This document shows, in pieces, positions 1-9,171 of a stretch of DNA of 54,995 bases; the stretch's first letter is position 1, and every line of letters starts with the position of its first letter. This DNA is from an uncultured Clostridia bacterium (GTDB lineage Bacteria; Bacillota; Clostridia; Christensenellales; Borkfalkiaceae). Under the pieces are notes generated by a model. The model saw nothing but the letters and a program-made list of their open reading frames with translations. It was not told where the DNA came from and did not search any database. The position numbers and the translations under genes are program-made. The stretch lies in NCBI GenBank assembly GCA_947175325.1, contig CAMWME010000009.1:1-54995 (forward strand), written 5' to 3'.

Positions 1-794
1 GTTCTGCCCGTGCCGCCGCCCGATGCAACGGAGAAGTACTTCACGCCGTTCTCGTAGCACCATTTTTTATAGGTGCCCGCAACGGGGTGCTGGAAGCGAG
101 TGGGGTTGGTGGAGTTACCGGTAATGGAAACGGATACGTTTTCCATCTTCATAATTGCAACGCCTTCGGGAACGTTGTCCGCGCCGTAGCATTTAACCTT
201 AGCACGGGGGCCGTCCGAGAAAGCAACGCTGTCAACGACCTTAACCGTTTCGGTGTAGGGGTCGAAGGAGGTTCTGCAATAGGTGAAGCCGTTAATTCTG
301 GAAATGATATAAGCCGCGTCTTTGCCCAAGCCGTTAAGGATAACTCTCAAAGGCTTCGTGCGGACTTTGTTTGCGTTTTCTGCAATCTTAATTGCGCCTT
401 CCGCTGCCGCGAAGGATTCGTGTCCCGCAAGGAAGCAGAAGCAGTCCGTGTCTTCGGAGAGGAGCATAGAAGCAAGGTTGCCGTGTCCTTCGCCGACTTT
501 TCTGTTTTCGGCAACGGAGCCGGGGATACAGAAGCTCTGCAAGCCTACGCCGATTTTGGTTGCGGCGTCAGCTGCCTTTTTGCAACCGCACTTAATAGCG
601 ATAGCCGCGCCGACGGTGTAAGCCCAAACTGCGTTTTCAAAGCAGATAGGCTGGGTACCGCGAACGATTTTGTCCACGTCGATGCCCGCTTTCAAGGTGA
701 TGTCCTTGCATTCTTCAATGGTTTTGATACCGTATTCTTTCAATACGCCGAGAATCTTTTTCTCGCGTCTTTCGTAGCTTTCAAAAAGTGCCAT
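1..794 (-). CDS. GGGtGRT-family protein (3' end cut by window edge)
   Basis: The minus-strand frame begins with ATG at 794-792 (MALFESYERREK) and runs off the left edge of the window. The last readable residues are ASGGGTGR, the signature that names the GGGtGRT family, so only the extreme C-terminus is missing. The family is found in anaerobic Clostridia and some archaea and has no settled biochemical role. It is translationally coupled to the upstream Fe-S scaffold-like gene: the stop TAA and this start ATG share one base (TAATG at 796-792). The pairing suggests, by inference, a shared role in Fe-S or metal handling. The opposite-strand frame over the same region lacks any family resemblance and is a shadow. 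Confidence 0.85.
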   Translation of the reverse strand, partial: MALFESYERREKKILGVLKEYGIKTIEECKDITLKAGIDVDKIVRGTQPICFENAVWAYTVGAAIAIKCGCKKAADAATKIGVGLQSFCIPGSVAENRKVGEGHGNLASMLLSEDTDCFCFLAGHESFAAAEGAIKIAENANKVRTKPLRVILNGLGKDAAYIISRINGFTYCRTSFDPYTETVKVVDSVAFSDGPRAKVKCYGADNVPEGVAIMKMENVSVSITGNSTNPTRFQHPVAGTYKKWCYENGVKYFSVASGGGTGR

Positions 795-1522
795 TACGCT
801 TCAACCTCCTTGTCCGTTCTGGGGTCAATGTACTTCACGGCGCCGGCTTCTTTTGAATATCTGCCGTAGGTGCCGATAGCCTTGTCGTAAGCTTCAAGGG
901 GAGAAAGACCCTTCTTAATAAAGTCGGTCATCTTGCCGATAGAAATGAACTTATATCCGCAAACTTCGTTGTTCTTGTCAAGCGCAAGGGCGATAACGTA
1001 GCCCTCAGCCATTTCAAGGTATCTGACGCCCTTCAATTTGGTGCCGTACATAGTACCAACCTGCGAGCGAAGTCCCTTGCCCAAGTCCTCAAGTCCCGCG
1101 CCGATAGTAAGACCGTCTTCCGAGAAAGCCGACTGGGTTCTGCCGTAAACGATTTGCAAGAACAGCTCGCGCATAGCGGTGTTAATCGCGTCGCAAACAA
1201 GGTCGGTGTTCAAAGCTTCCAAAATGGTCTTGCCGGGAAGAATTTCCGCAGCCATAGCGGCGGAGTGGGTCATACCCGAGCAGCCGATGGTTTCAACCAA
1301 AGCTTCCTCGATGATACCGTCTTTAACGTTCAAAGACAGCTTGCAAGCGCCTTGTTGGGGTGCACACCAGCCGATGCCGTGGGTGAAGCCCTTGATGTCC
1401 TTGATTTCCTTTGCCTGAATCCATTGACCTTCTTCGGGAATGGGTGCGGGGCCGTGTTCGAATCTGCCCGAAACGCCCTTGGCAACGCAAATCATATTTT
1501 CTATATCTTTTGAATATTGCAT
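794..1522 (-). CDS. Fe-S cluster assembly scaffold-like protein (NifU/IscU N-terminal-like), partner of GGGtGRT protein
   Basis: A 242-residue soluble protein. Its central part resembles the IscU/NifU N-terminal fold: Cys residues in GWCAPQQGACKL (about 52-59) and in TIGCSGMTHSAA (about 78-89), followed by AAEILPGKTILEAL, which parallels the scaffold family's conserved Cys and Gly-Lys-Thr segments. It is longer than IscU (about 130 residues), with a C-terminal extension of unknown role. The start is preceded by an AGG-rich ribosome site (CCTCC on the + strand at 1535-1539, 12 nt away) and a TTGAAT-17-TATAAT promoter. It is coupled by a one-base overlap to the GGGtGRT gene. Cluster binding is inferred from family resemblance only. 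Confidence 0.75.
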   Translation of the reverse strand: MQYSKDIENMICVAKGVSGRFEHGPAPIPEEGQWIQAKEIKDIKGFTHGIGWCAPQQGACKLSLNVKDGIIEEALVETIGCSGMTHSAAMAAEILPGKTILEALNTDLVCDAINTAMRELFLQIVYGRTQSAFSEDGLTIGAGLEDLGKGLRSQVGTMYGTKLKGVRYLEMAEGYVIALALDKNNEVCGYKFISIGKMTDFIKKGLSPLEAYDKAIGTYGRYSKEAGAVKYIDPRTDKEVEA

Positions 1523-1563
1523 TACTTAACTAAACCTCCGTTTTTATTGTTTTAACGGTATTT

Positions 1564-1592
1564 ATTATAACACGCCGAATACGAATATTCAA
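1564..1592 (-). promoter_or_regulatory. Sigma-A-type promoter of the scaffold-GGGtGRT operon
   Basis: On the minus strand, TTGAAT (1592-1587), a 17-nt spacer and a perfect TATAAT (1569-1564) lie about 40 nt before the scaffold gene start. Confidence 0.7.
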
Positions 1593-1631
1593 TTTAATTG
1601 AGTAAAAAAATTACAATTTTTTGTAAAATTG

Positions 1632-1659
1632 TTTACTGTGCGAAAAATTTCATTATAAT
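1632..1659 (+). promoter_or_regulatory. Promoter of mcsA-mcsB-clpC
   Basis: TTTACT (1632-1637), a 16-nt spacer and TATAAT (1654-1659) sit 20 nt before the mcsA start, followed by an AAGGA ribosome site. I see no tandem CtsR heptad operator (AGTCAAA-type) here. Confidence 0.65.
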
Positions 1660-1679
1660 AGAAGAGTAAGGAAAAATTT

Positions 1680-2165
1680 ATGCTTTGTCAACGCTGCAAA
1701 AAAAACGTGGCAACCGAAAACTACGTTGAAATAATAAACGGTGAAAAGTTCGAAAGTCACCTTTGTGCAAAGTGCAGTCAAGAGCTGTACGGCCAGCTTC
1801 ACTCGAAAATGAGTGAGGACGTTTGCGCTTGGCTTTTCGGTTCGAACGCGCCCCAAAAGGTTTGCCCCGTTTGCGGCACTACTTACTCCGACTACGAAAG
1901 AAGCGGGCTTTTGGGCTGTGCAAGCTGTTACGACGTTTTCAAGGAAGAGCTTCTTCCCGCAATCCACGCCATACACGGCAAAGTCGAGCACGTCGGCAAG
2001 GTCGGCACGAACAACGACGAGCACGGGCTTTACCGCAGACTTAAAGCCTTGCAAGAACAGCTTGAGGTTGCCTTGCGGGAAAAACGCTACGCCGACGCGG
2101 GCAGACTCAATAAGCGCATATACGAAATAAACAAAACGCTTTACGGGGGCGACAAGAATGGCTGA
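1680..2165 (+). CDS. mcsA: McsA, zinc-binding activator of protein arginine kinase McsB
   Basis: 161 residues. Four CxxC zinc-binding pairs are visible (C3/C6, C29/C32, C62/C65, C80/C83), followed by a C-terminal UVR coiled-coil motif (about residues 118-152, YRRLKALQEQLEVALREKRY). In Bacillus, McsA activates McsB and helps deliver phospho-arginine-tagged proteins to ClpCP. The start ATG follows AAGGAAAA. The stop overlaps the mcsB start by 8 nt, indicating translational coupling. It is first in the operon: no ctsR repressor gene precedes it, since the upstream gene is divergent and unrelated. The length agrees with the family. Confidence 0.93.
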   Translation: MLCQRCKKNVATENYVEIINGEKFESHLCAKCSQELYGQLHSKMSEDVCAWLFGSNAPQKVCPVCGTTYSDYERSGLLGCASCYDVFKEELLPAIHAIHGKVEHVGKVGTNNDEHGLYRRLKALQEQLEVALREKRYADAGRLNKRIYEINKTLYGGDKNG

Positions 2166-3168
2166 TTTTTCAAAAACCGTCGTTTCAACCCGCGTAAGGC
2201 TTGCCCGCAACCTTGAAGGTTATCCTTTCCCGTCGCACCTAAAAGACGAGAAGCAAGCAAAGGAAATTATCCGCTTGGTTACCTCCGGTTTATCGAGGTT
2301 GGACGAATTCAAGCTCTATTATATGGACGGCATATCGGAGGCGGAGGCGCTTTCCTTAAAGGAAAACCACCTCATAAGCCCCAACATTATAAGAACGAAA
2401 AAGCACTCTGCCGCGCTCATAAACCGCGAAGAAAGCGTTTCCATTATGATAAACGAAGAGGACCACTTGCGCGAGCAGTGCATAGTTAAGGGGTACGATT
2501 TAAAGCTTGCCTACGACACTATGTCCGAAATAGACAACTGCATTGCCAAATCAATGAAGTTTGCCTACGACGAACAGCTCGGCTTTTTAACGGCTTGTCC
2601 CACCAACCTCGGAACGGGGCTAAGGGCTTCGGTTATGCTGTTTTTGCCCGCGCTTTCCTTAAACGGGCTTATGCCTAAGGTCATAAAAAGCATATCGCGC
2701 TTGGGGCTTACCGTGCGCGGAATTTACGGCGAAGGCAGCCAAGCGGAAGGGTATCTGTACCAGATAAGTAACGAAGTTACTTTGGGCGTTACAGAGGAGT
2801 TCATAATTTCCCAAGTTGAAGAAGTGGTTGAAAAAATCTGCGCCTTGGAGGACGCGGAACGTCAGAATTTAAAGAACGGCCCTTCCGCGCTGGAAATCCA
2901 AGACGGATGTCTGCGTGCGTACGGCATTTTGACCAACTGTGCAAAACTCACCACCGAGGAGCTGATACGCTATTCTTCAAGCGTTAAATTGGGCGCGTGC
3001 CTCGGCTATATCGAGCTTTACGACGTAGGGCTTATCGACGAGCTGTGCGTGAAGATGCGCCCCTCGAACATAAACGCGGCGGCAGAGCGTGAGCTTACTC
3101 CAATCGAGCGGGACGTTTACCGCGCGCAATTTACGGCAAAATATTTAAAGAAGCATATCGGCGCATAA
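2158..3168 (+). CDS. mcsB: Protein arginine kinase McsB
   Basis: 336 residues, matching the guanidino-kinase-like McsB family. Family signatures are VVSTRVRLARNLEGYPFP near the N-terminus, the active-site segment ACPTNLGTGLRAS (Cys147) and RGIYGEGSQAEGYLYQ. It phosphorylates arginine side chains of misfolded proteins and so marks them for ClpC-ClpP degradation. It starts 8 nt inside the end of mcsA and its TAA stop forms part of the AAGGAG ribosome site of clpC. Gene order and spacing are those of the conserved Firmicute stress operon. Confidence 0.95.
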   Translation: MADFSKTVVSTRVRLARNLEGYPFPSHLKDEKQAKEIIRLVTSGLSRLDEFKLYYMDGISEAEALSLKENHLISPNIIRTKKHSAALINREESVSIMINEEDHLREQCIVKGYDLKLAYDTMSEIDNCIAKSMKFAYDEQLGFLTACPTNLGTGLRASVMLFLPALSLNGLMPKVIKSISRLGLTVRGIYGEGSQAEGYLYQISNEVTLGVTEEFIISQVEEVVEKICALEDAERQNLKNGPSALEIQDGCLRAYGILTNCAKLTTEELIRYSSSVKLGACLGYIELYDVGLIDELCVKMRPSNINAAAERELTPIERDVYRAQFTAKYLKKHIGA

Positions 3169-3178
3169 GGAGCTTTTA

Positions 3179-5692
3179 ATGGAATATATCAATAAATTTA
3201 CCGACAATTTACAACAAGTTATTTCGGTTGCGGAGGAGGCTGCAAAGCTTTACGGCAGCAGCTATATCGGCAGCGAGCACATAGTTTTCGCTATGCTGAA
3301 TTGCCCCGACTGCACGGCTTATAAAATTCTTACCTCGTGCGACGTTTCCGAGCCCGCCTACCGCGAGTATTTCGCCCGTTCGATAGACAGACATTCCAAC
3401 ATCAACGGCTACACGCCCCGCACCAAGCATATGATTGAGCGCGCGTTGGAGCTTTCTATTGACATCAACGGCGAGGATTCCCTTGCCGGCACCGAGCATA
3501 TGCTTTTATCGGTAATGTCCTCAACGGAGTGCCTTGCTATGCGTATCCTTCGCGCGTTGGGCGTAAACGTTGCCAAGCTGTCAAGCAAGATAGAGCTTGC
3601 CTTATCGGGCGGACTTGTAGAAACCGAGGAAGAGGACGACAACGACCCGTTGAATATGTTCGAGAGCTTGTTCTCGCCCCCGTCAAGCAGTTCTTCAAAG
3701 AAGAAAGAGAGCAAAAGCTCACCCGCGCTTGATAAAACCATTTTGCAGTACGGCGCAGACCTTACCCAAAAGGCGCGCGAGGGCAAGATTGACCCCGTCA
3801 TCGGCAGAAAGAAAGAAATAGACAAAATCATTCAAGTGCTTTCCCGCCGTACCAAAAACAACCCCGTTTTGATAGGCGAACCCGGCGTAGGTAAGTCGGC
3901 AGTAGTCGAAGGGCTTGCACAAGCCATCGTCAAAAACGAAGTGCCCGACCTTCTCAAAAATAAAGTGGTATTTTCCCTTGATTTGTCTGCTATGGTTGCG
4001 GGCGCAAAGTACCGCGGCGACTTCGAGGAAAGGCTTAAAAACGCAATAGATTCCATAAAGAACAGCGGCAACGTCATTTTATTCATCGACGAAATTCACC
4101 AAATCGTGGGCGCTGGGGCAACCTCGGACGGCAATATGGACGCGGCAAACATCTTAAAACCCATGCTTGCCCGCGGCGAATTGCAGACCATCGGCGCAAC
4201 CACCTTGGAAGAGTACAGAAAGTACATTGAAAAGGACGCCGCGCTCGAACGCCGTTTCACACCCGTGCAAGTTGACGAGCCTACGGTAGACGACGCCATC
4301 GCAATCCTTCGCGGACTTCGCGACAAGTACGAGGCGCACCATAAAGTAGTTATCACCGACGAGGCTATAATTGCCGCGGCGACCCTCTCACACAGATATA
4401 TAACGGATAGGTTTTTACCCGACAAGGCAATCGACCTTATCGACGAGGCGGCTTCGCGTGCGCGCCTTAACAGCCTCAACAGCCCCGACGAAGTAAGGGA
4501 GCTCGAAGAAAGGTTGAAGCGCTTGAACTTAGAAAAGAACAAGGCGGCAAAGGGCGAAAACTATTCCCAAGCGCAAAAGCTCGTTGATGAAATCAACGAA
4601 GTTCAAGAAAAGATTAAAAAGCTAACTTCTGACTGGAAGGGCGAAAAACAGACCACGGCACCCAACATAGGCAGTAACGAAATCGCGGATATAGTCAGCA
4701 GCTGGACTGGCGTACCCGTCGTTAAGCTCACCGAGCAAGAGAGCGAAAAGCTCCTTCACTTGGAAGAAAATTTGCACAACCGCATCATAGGTCAAGACGA
4801 GGCGGTTTCAGCCGTATCCAAGGCAATACGCCGTGCGCGTGCGGGGCTTAACGAACCCAACAAACCCATCGGCTCCTTCATATTCGTAGGCCCTACCGGC
4901 GTAGGTAAAACCGACCTTGCCAAAGCCCTTGCCGAGGTTATGTTCGGCGACGAGCGGCTTATGATAAGAATGGATATGTCCGAGTTTATGGAAAAGCACT
5001 CGGTATCCAAGCTCATCGGCGCGCCTCCGGGATATATCGGCTACGACGATAACAACGGCGGACAGCTTTCCGAAAGGGTTAGAAGAAAGCCCTATTCGGT
5101 AGTACTTTTCGACGAAGTCGAAAAAGCCCACCCCGACGTGTTCAATATCCTTTTGCAAATCCTCGACGACGGCAGACTGACGGACAGCAAGGGAAGGGTT
5201 ATCAACTTCAAAAACACCATAATAATTATGACTTCAAACGTCGGCGCAAGCCAGATTAAAAAGATGTCCAACTTCGGCTTCACCTCGGGCGACGAGGCGG
5301 ACGCGGGCTACGACAATATGAAGGACAACATCAACGAGGCTTTAAAAGAACAGTTCAAGCCCGAGTTCTTGAATAGACTTGACGATATAATTATCTTCCG
5401 CAAGCTAACCAAGGAAGAGGCGGGCAAAATCTGTTATAAAATTATTGACGGACTTTCCGCAAGGCTTAAAGACAGAAACATCACCTTGAACATTTCGGAT
5501 GCGGCAATGGATAAACTTTTGGACGAGGGCTACAACGATATGTACGGCGCGCGCCCGTTAAAAAGGGTCGTGCAAAAACGCATAGAGGATAGGCTTTCGG
5601 ACGAAATCTTGGCAAACCATATCTTGGCGGGCGAAACGGTAACGGTTGACGTCAAGGACGACGAGCTTATCTTCCGTTCGGAAAAAAATTAA
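3179..5692 (+). CDS. clpC: ClpC, AAA+ unfoldase of the ClpCP protease
   Basis: 837 residues in the usual ClpC order: N-terminal double Clp-N repeat (about 1-150), a Ser/Lys-rich linker, a first AAA+ domain with Walker A GEPGVGKS (about 235), a middle UVR coiled coil (about 445-480), and a second AAA+ domain with Walker A GPTGVGKT (about 570), ending in the D2-small domain. It unfolds phospho-arginine-marked and adaptor-bound substrates for ClpP, which is not in this window. Ribosome site AAGGAG (3167-3172) precedes ATG 3179. A terminator follows, so this is the last gene of the operon. Length is normal for the family. Confidence 0.96.
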   Translation: MEYINKFTDNLQQVISVAEEAAKLYGSSYIGSEHIVFAMLNCPDCTAYKILTSCDVSEPAYREYFARSIDRHSNINGYTPRTKHMIERALELSIDINGEDSLAGTEHMLLSVMSSTECLAMRILRALGVNVAKLSSKIELALSGGLVETEEEDDNDPLNMFESLFSPPSSSSSKKKESKSSPALDKTILQYGADLTQKAREGKIDPVIGRKKEIDKIIQVLSRRTKNNPVLIGEPGVGKSAVVEGLAQAIVKNEVPDLLKNKVVFSLDLSAMVAGAKYRGDFEERLKNAIDSIKNSGNVILFIDEIHQIVGAGATSDGNMDAANILKPMLARGELQTIGATTLEEYRKYIEKDAALERRFTPVQVDEPTVDDAIAILRGLRDKYEAHHKVVITDEAIIAAATLSHRYITDRFLPDKAIDLIDEAASRARLNSLNSPDEVRELEERLKRLNLEKNKAAKGENYSQAQKLVDEINEVQEKIKKLTSDWKGEKQTTAPNIGSNEIADIVSSWTGVPVVKLTEQESEKLLHLEENLHNRIIGQDEAVSAVSKAIRRARAGLNEPNKPIGSFIFVGPTGVGKTDLAKALAEVMFGDERLMIRMDMSEFMEKHSVSKLIGAPPGYIGYDDNNGGQLSERVRRKPYSVVLFDEVEKAHPDVFNILLQILDDGRLTDSKGRVINFKNTIIIMTSNVGASQIKKMSNFGFTSGDEADAGYDNMKDNINEALKEQFKPEFLNRLDDIIIFRKLTKEEAGKICYKIIDGLSARLKDRNITLNISDAAMDKLLDEGYNDMYGARPLKRVVQKRIEDRLSDEILANHILAGETVTVDVKDDELIFRSEKN

Positions 5693-5701
5693 CAAAACAA
5701 A

Positions 5702-5726
5702 AAGGCGGGCACTTAACCCGCCTTTT
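5702..5726 (+). terminator. Intrinsic terminator of mcsA-mcsB-clpC
   Basis: GGCGGG (5704-5709), a 7-nt loop, CCCGCC (5717-5722) and a short T-run. Confidence 0.8.
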
Positions 5727-5779
5727 CAATATCTTGTGCCGTGTTAAAAAATTTTAATACAATATTTTGTGCTATTCGT

Positions 5780-5808
5780 TTGACAAAGTATGCGGCAACA
5801 TTTATAAT
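5780..5808 (+). promoter_or_regulatory. Consensus promoter of pflA-pflB
   Basis: A perfect TTGACA (5780-5785), 17-nt spacer and perfect TATAAT (5803-5808). Transcription should start near 5815, immediately before the hairpin at 5820. An AT-rich near-palindrome TTAAAAAATTTTAA (about 5744-5757) lies upstream and could be a regulator site; it only loosely resembles a Rex box. Confidence 0.85.
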
Positions 5809-5819
5809 TAAATGCAGAG

Positions 5820-5857
5820 GGGCTGTTTTAAAAACGTAAAACAGTCCTTATTTTTTT
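5820..5857 (+). promoter_or_regulatory. Terminator-like hairpin forming the whole pflA leader (candidate attenuator or operator)
   Basis: Bases 5820-5830 pair with 5837-5847 (11 bp, one G-T wobble) around a 6-nt loop and are followed by TTATTTTTTT. The hairpin starts about 5 nt after the predicted transcription start and ends 16 nt before the pflA ATG. No clear ribosome site lies between the T-run and the ATG. The core CTGTTTTA-N6-TAAAACAG is also a perfect DNA palindrome, so a repressor operator is an alternative. Confidence 0.6.
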
Positions 5858-5863
5858 GAAACT

Positions 5864-6598
5864 ATGATAGGTTACATTCATTCTTTTGAAAGCTTCGGCA
5901 CGGTGGACGGCCCCGGGATACGCTTCGTCGTATTTATGCAAGGCTGCCCCATGCGCTGCAAATACTGCCACAACCCCGACACTTGGGGCACGACCGGCGG
6001 CAAAGAGTACGCGCCCGAAGAAGTTGTAAAAGAAGTTTTAAAATATAAAAGCTATATACAAAGCGGCGGCGTAACCGTTTCGGGCGGCGAGCCGTTACTT
6101 CAAATCGACTTCGTATGCGAGCTTTTCCGCCTTTTAAAAGAAGAAGGCATACACACCGCGCTTGACACCTCGGGCGTAACCTTCAACGCCCAAGACGAAC
6201 AAACCATGCAAAAGCATAAACGGCTTTTAGACTACACCGACCTCGTGCTACTCGACATAAAGCACATAGACGCGGACAAGCACCGTGAAATCACGGGGCA
6301 CTCCAACAAAAACACGCTCGATTTTGCCCGCTTTCTTTCGGCTAACGGCACGCCCGTGTGGATACGCCACGTTTTGGTGCCCAACCTCACGGACGACGAT
6401 AACAGCCTTTACAAATTAAAAGAATTTATTCTCGGCTTAAAGACTGTGCAGAAGGTAGAGGTTTTGCCCTATCACACCATGGGCGAAGTCAAGTATGAAA
6501 AGCTGGGCATATGCTATCCTTTGCAAGGCACTAAGCCCCCGACGAAAGAGCGCGTTTTAAACGCAAGAAGAATTTTATCAACTAACGACAATACTTAA
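5864..6598 (+). CDS. pflA: Pyruvate formate-lyase activating enzyme (radical SAM)
   Basis: 244 residues, the usual length. The radical-SAM cluster motif CPMRCKYC gives C28, C32 and C35, followed by HNPDTW, typical of PflA. It reductively cleaves S-adenosylmethionine to install the glycyl radical on PflB. It lies upstream of pflB, the reverse of the common pflB-pflA order, with a 14-nt gap, so both are probably one transcript from the promoter at 5780. The leader is almost entirely a hairpin with a U-tract and no evident ribosome site, which suggests the operon is controlled at the leader. Confidence 0.95.
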   Translation: MIGYIHSFESFGTVDGPGIRFVVFMQGCPMRCKYCHNPDTWGTTGGKEYAPEEVVKEVLKYKSYIQSGGVTVSGGEPLLQIDFVCELFRLLKEEGIHTALDTSGVTFNAQDEQTMQKHKRLLDYTDLVLLDIKHIDADKHREITGHSNKNTLDFARFLSANGTPVWIRHVLVPNLTDDDNSLYKLKEFILGLKTVQKVEVLPYHTMGEVKYEKLGICYPLQGTKPPTKERVLNARRILSTNDNT

Positions 6599-6612
6599 TA
6601 AGAGGTAAAGAT

Positions 6613-8865
6613 ATGGATTTTAAGGCTTGGGAAGGTTTCACCCACGGCAAATGGAACGACGAGGTCAACGTAAGGGATTTCATTCAGCACAACTACACCC
6701 CTTACGAGGGCGACGGCAACTTCCTTGCGCCGCCGACTACGGCTACCAAAAGGCTGTGGAAAGAAATAATGTCCCTTTCCGAAAAAGAGCGGAAGGCGGG
6801 CGGAGTCCTCAACGCGGACACGAAAACCGTTTCAACCCTTTTATCCCACGGCGCGGGCTATATTGATAAAAAGCTTGAAAAAATCGTCGGGCTTCAAACC
6901 GACGAGCCCTTTAAGCGCGCCCTTCAACCCTTCGGCGGAATAAAGATGGCGGAGCAAGCCCTCAACATGTACGGTTACGAGCTTGACCCCACCGTTAAAG
7001 ATATTTTCTCAAAGTACCGCAAAACCCACAACGACGGAGTGTACGACGCTTACACCCCCGAAATGCGCCGCGCCCGCAAGGCCCATATCTTGACGGGCTT
7101 GCCCGATACCTACGGTAGGGGCAGAATAGTGGGCGACTACCGCCGCGTCGCGCTGTACGGCGTTGACTTCCTCATTGCCCAAAAAGAGCAAGACAAGCTG
7201 AATATGGCCGGCGATATGACCCCCGACAAGGTCCGCAACCGCGAGGAGCTGTCCGAACAAATCAAGGCCCTTAAAAACTTAAAAGACCTTGCACAGATTT
7301 ACGGCATTGATATCTCCCAACCCGCGGCAACGGCTAAGCAAGCAATCCAAGCTTTGTACTTCGGCTATCTTGCCGCCGTCAAGGACCAAAACGGCGCGGC
7401 AATGTCCATAGGCAGAAACTCGACATTCATAGATATTTATATCAAGCGCGATATCGACAACCGCGTGCTTGACGAAAACGGCGCGCAAGAGCTTATCGAC
7501 CACTTCGTAATGAAGCTTCGTATCGTCAAATTTATGCGTACCAAGGAATATAACGAGCTTTTCTCGGGCGACCCCACTTGGGTTACGGAAAGCGTAGGCG
7601 GTATGGGCATAGACGGCAGAACGCTGGTTACGCAAACCTCGTTCAGAATTTTGCACACACTTACGAATTTAGGTCCCGCGCCCGAGCCCAACTTAACCGT
7701 GCTTTGGAGCAAGCGCCTACCGGCGGGCTTTAAAAACTTCTGCGCCGACCTCTCGATTAAAACCTCGGCTATCCAATACGAAAGCGACGACTTACTTCGC
7801 CCCGAGCTTGGCGACGATTATTGCATCGCGTGCTGCGTAAGCGGTATGCGCGTGGGGAAGGATATGCAGTTTTTCGGCGCGCGCGCCAACCTTGCAAAGT
7901 GCCTTTTGTACGCCATCAACGGCGGCAAGGACGAAATCGTCAAGGACAAGGACGGCAAGGCGATGCAAGTTTCACCTTGCTTTGAACCCGTCGAAGGGGA
8001 CGGCAAGCTCGACTTTGAAGAGGTAAAGGAAAAGTACGAGCAAATGATGGAATGGCTTGCGGGCTTGTACGTAAACACCTTGAACCTCATTCACTACATG
8101 CACGACAAGTACAGCTACGAGGCTTTGGAAATGTCCCTTCACGATACCGAGGTTCGCAGATTTTTCGCAACGGGCATTGCGGGGCTTTCTTGTGCGGCGG
8201 ACTCGCTTTCGGCAATCAAGCACGCAAGCGTGTACCCGATAAGGAACGAGGAGGGAATAGTTACCGACTTTAAAATCGAGGGCGACTATCCCAAGTACGG
8301 CAACAACGACGATAGGGTGGACAAGCTTGCGGTTTGGCTCGTAAAGACCTTTATGAACAAAGTCAAAAGCCATTACACCTACCGCGAGAGTATCCCCACG
8401 ACTTCGATACTTACGATAACCTCAAACGTGGTTTACGGCAAGAACACGGGCAACACCCCCGACGGAAGAAGGGCGGGTCAGCCCTTGGCGCCGGGTGCAA
8501 ACCCCATGCACGGCAGAGATTGCTGCGGCGCGCTTGCCTCGCTTGAATCGGTTGCAAAGCTCCCCTACGAGTACTCGCGCGACGGCATATCGAACACCTT
8601 CTCGATAACCCCCGCCTCACTCGGCAAAGAGCCGCAGCAGCAGATAGAAAATTTGGTGGGGCTTTTGGACGGATACGTCTTCAACGGCGGTTATCACCTC
8701 AACGTAAACGTTTTCAACCGCGAAACTTTGGTGGACGCGCAAGCCCACCCCGAAAAATATCCCCAGCTTACAATTCGCGTTTCGGGCTATGCGGTGAACT
8801 TCAATAAGCTCACGCGCGAACAGCAAAACGACGTAATTTCGCGTACCATTCACACAAGCTTTTAA
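6613..8865 (+). CDS. pflB: Formate C-acetyltransferase (pyruvate formate-lyase)
   Basis: 750 residues. The adjacent active-site cysteines lie in CIACC (C407-C408), and the glycyl-radical site is in RVSGYAVNF (G725, 25 residues from the C-terminus, as in the E. coli enzyme). It converts pyruvate and CoA to acetyl-CoA and formate under anaerobic conditions. The radical is installed by PflA, encoded just upstream. Ribosome site AAGAGGT precedes the ATG. A strong terminator follows. It marks the organism as a strict or facultative anaerobe with mixed-acid-type fermentation. Confidence 0.96.
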   Translation: MDFKAWEGFTHGKWNDEVNVRDFIQHNYTPYEGDGNFLAPPTTATKRLWKEIMSLSEKERKAGGVLNADTKTVSTLLSHGAGYIDKKLEKIVGLQTDEPFKRALQPFGGIKMAEQALNMYGYELDPTVKDIFSKYRKTHNDGVYDAYTPEMRRARKAHILTGLPDTYGRGRIVGDYRRVALYGVDFLIAQKEQDKLNMAGDMTPDKVRNREELSEQIKALKNLKDLAQIYGIDISQPAATAKQAIQALYFGYLAAVKDQNGAAMSIGRNSTFIDIYIKRDIDNRVLDENGAQELIDHFVMKLRIVKFMRTKEYNELFSGDPTWVTESVGGMGIDGRTLVTQTSFRILHTLTNLGPAPEPNLTVLWSKRLPAGFKNFCADLSIKTSAIQYESDDLLRPELGDDYCIACCVSGMRVGKDMQFFGARANLAKCLLYAINGGKDEIVKDKDGKAMQVSPCFEPVEGDGKLDFEEVKEKYEQMMEWLAGLYVNTLNLIHYMHDKYSYEALEMSLHDTEVRRFFATGIAGLSCAADSLSAIKHASVYPIRNEEGIVTDFKIEGDYPKYGNNDDRVDKLAVWLVKTFMNKVKSHYTYRESIPTTSILTITSNVVYGKNTGNTPDGRRAGQPLAPGANPMHGRDCCGALASLESVAKLPYEYSRDGISNTFSITPASLGKEPQQQIENLVGLLDGYVFNGGYHLNVNVFNRETLVDAQAHPEKYPQLTIRVSGYAVNFNKLTREQQNDVISRTIHTSF

Positions 8866-8880
8866 TCGGTAAAATAGTAA

Positions 8881-8911
8881 AAAACGGGCGTATTAGTATG
8901 CCCGTTTTTTT
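8881..8911 (+). terminator. Intrinsic terminator of pflA-pflB
   Basis: 9-bp stem from ACGGGCGTA (8884-8892) and its complement (8897-8905), TTAG loop and a run of seven T. Confidence 0.85.
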
Positions 8912-8953
8912 CGTTATTTAGCACATATATGGGGGGTAATTGAAAAATTGCAT

Positions 8954-9018
8954 AAAAAAACGCCCTTTCAAAGGCGCAAAAAAAGTACACCTATTAGCAT
9001 AATAGGTGTACTTTTTAC
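8954..9018 (-). ncRNA. Candidate small RNA: promoter followed by two hairpins with T-tracts
   Basis: A minus-strand promoter at 9053-9025 predicts a start near 9018. The transcript would immediately form a perfect 17-bp hairpin (9016-9000 with 8996-8980, 3-nt loop) ending in T7, then a second hairpin (8976-8961) ending in T7 (8960-8954). The product would be about 65 nt with no coding capacity. The function is unknown and the RNA has not been shown to exist. Confidence 0.45.
8980..9016. terminator. Perfect 17-bp palindrome with flanking A/T tracts (bidirectional terminator-like)
   Basis: Arms 8980-8996 and 9000-9016 around GCA. An A-run precedes and a T-run follows, so it could terminate in both directions. 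A related but mismatched copy is at 9172-9202. Confidence 0.6.
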
Positions 9019-9024
9019 ACGTTT

Positions 9025-9053
9025 AGCATACCACTACGATATGCAAATGTCAA
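9025..9053 (-). promoter_or_regulatory. Extended -10 promoter pointing left, inside the cassette
   Basis: On the minus strand TTGACA (9053-9048), a 17-nt spacer and TATGCT (9030-9025) preceded by TG at the extended -10 position. It faces away from the surface protein gene. Confidence 0.65.
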
Positions 9054-9171
9054 GAAAAAATTGAGTATTTTCACAATTTACCAAAAATTCCCCCCTAAAT
9101 ATGTGCGATTTCGACAAATTGCGACGGCGATTTGTTAATTATTTACAAAGTAAAAATTTTGTCGAAAAAGA

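Larger units (their letters stand above)
8921..9106. repeat. Inverted-repeat-bounded intergenic cassette (MITE-like or switch-like)
   Basis: The left end starts GCACATATATGGGGGGTAAT (8921-8940). The reverse complement of the right end (9106-9081) starts GCACATATTTAGGGGGGAAT. The two are imperfect inverted repeats of about 20 bp bounding about 185 bp. Inside are a leftward promoter and two hairpins with T-tracts. No coding region is visible from 8866 to 9317. A third, decayed copy of the end motif (reverse strand, 9225-9242) and a decayed copy of the inner palindrome (9172-9202) lie further right, so the whole interval looks like nested repeat units. Confidence 0.55.

Noticed and set aside
87-869. 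Long + strand frame over the left edge
   Set aside because: It is antisense to the GGGtGRT gene, which shows the family's own signature; the + frame has no recognisable domain or ribosome site.
5741-5760. Rex repressor site upstream of pflA
   Set aside because: The AT-rich dyad only loosely fits the Rex consensus, so I did not list it as a site.
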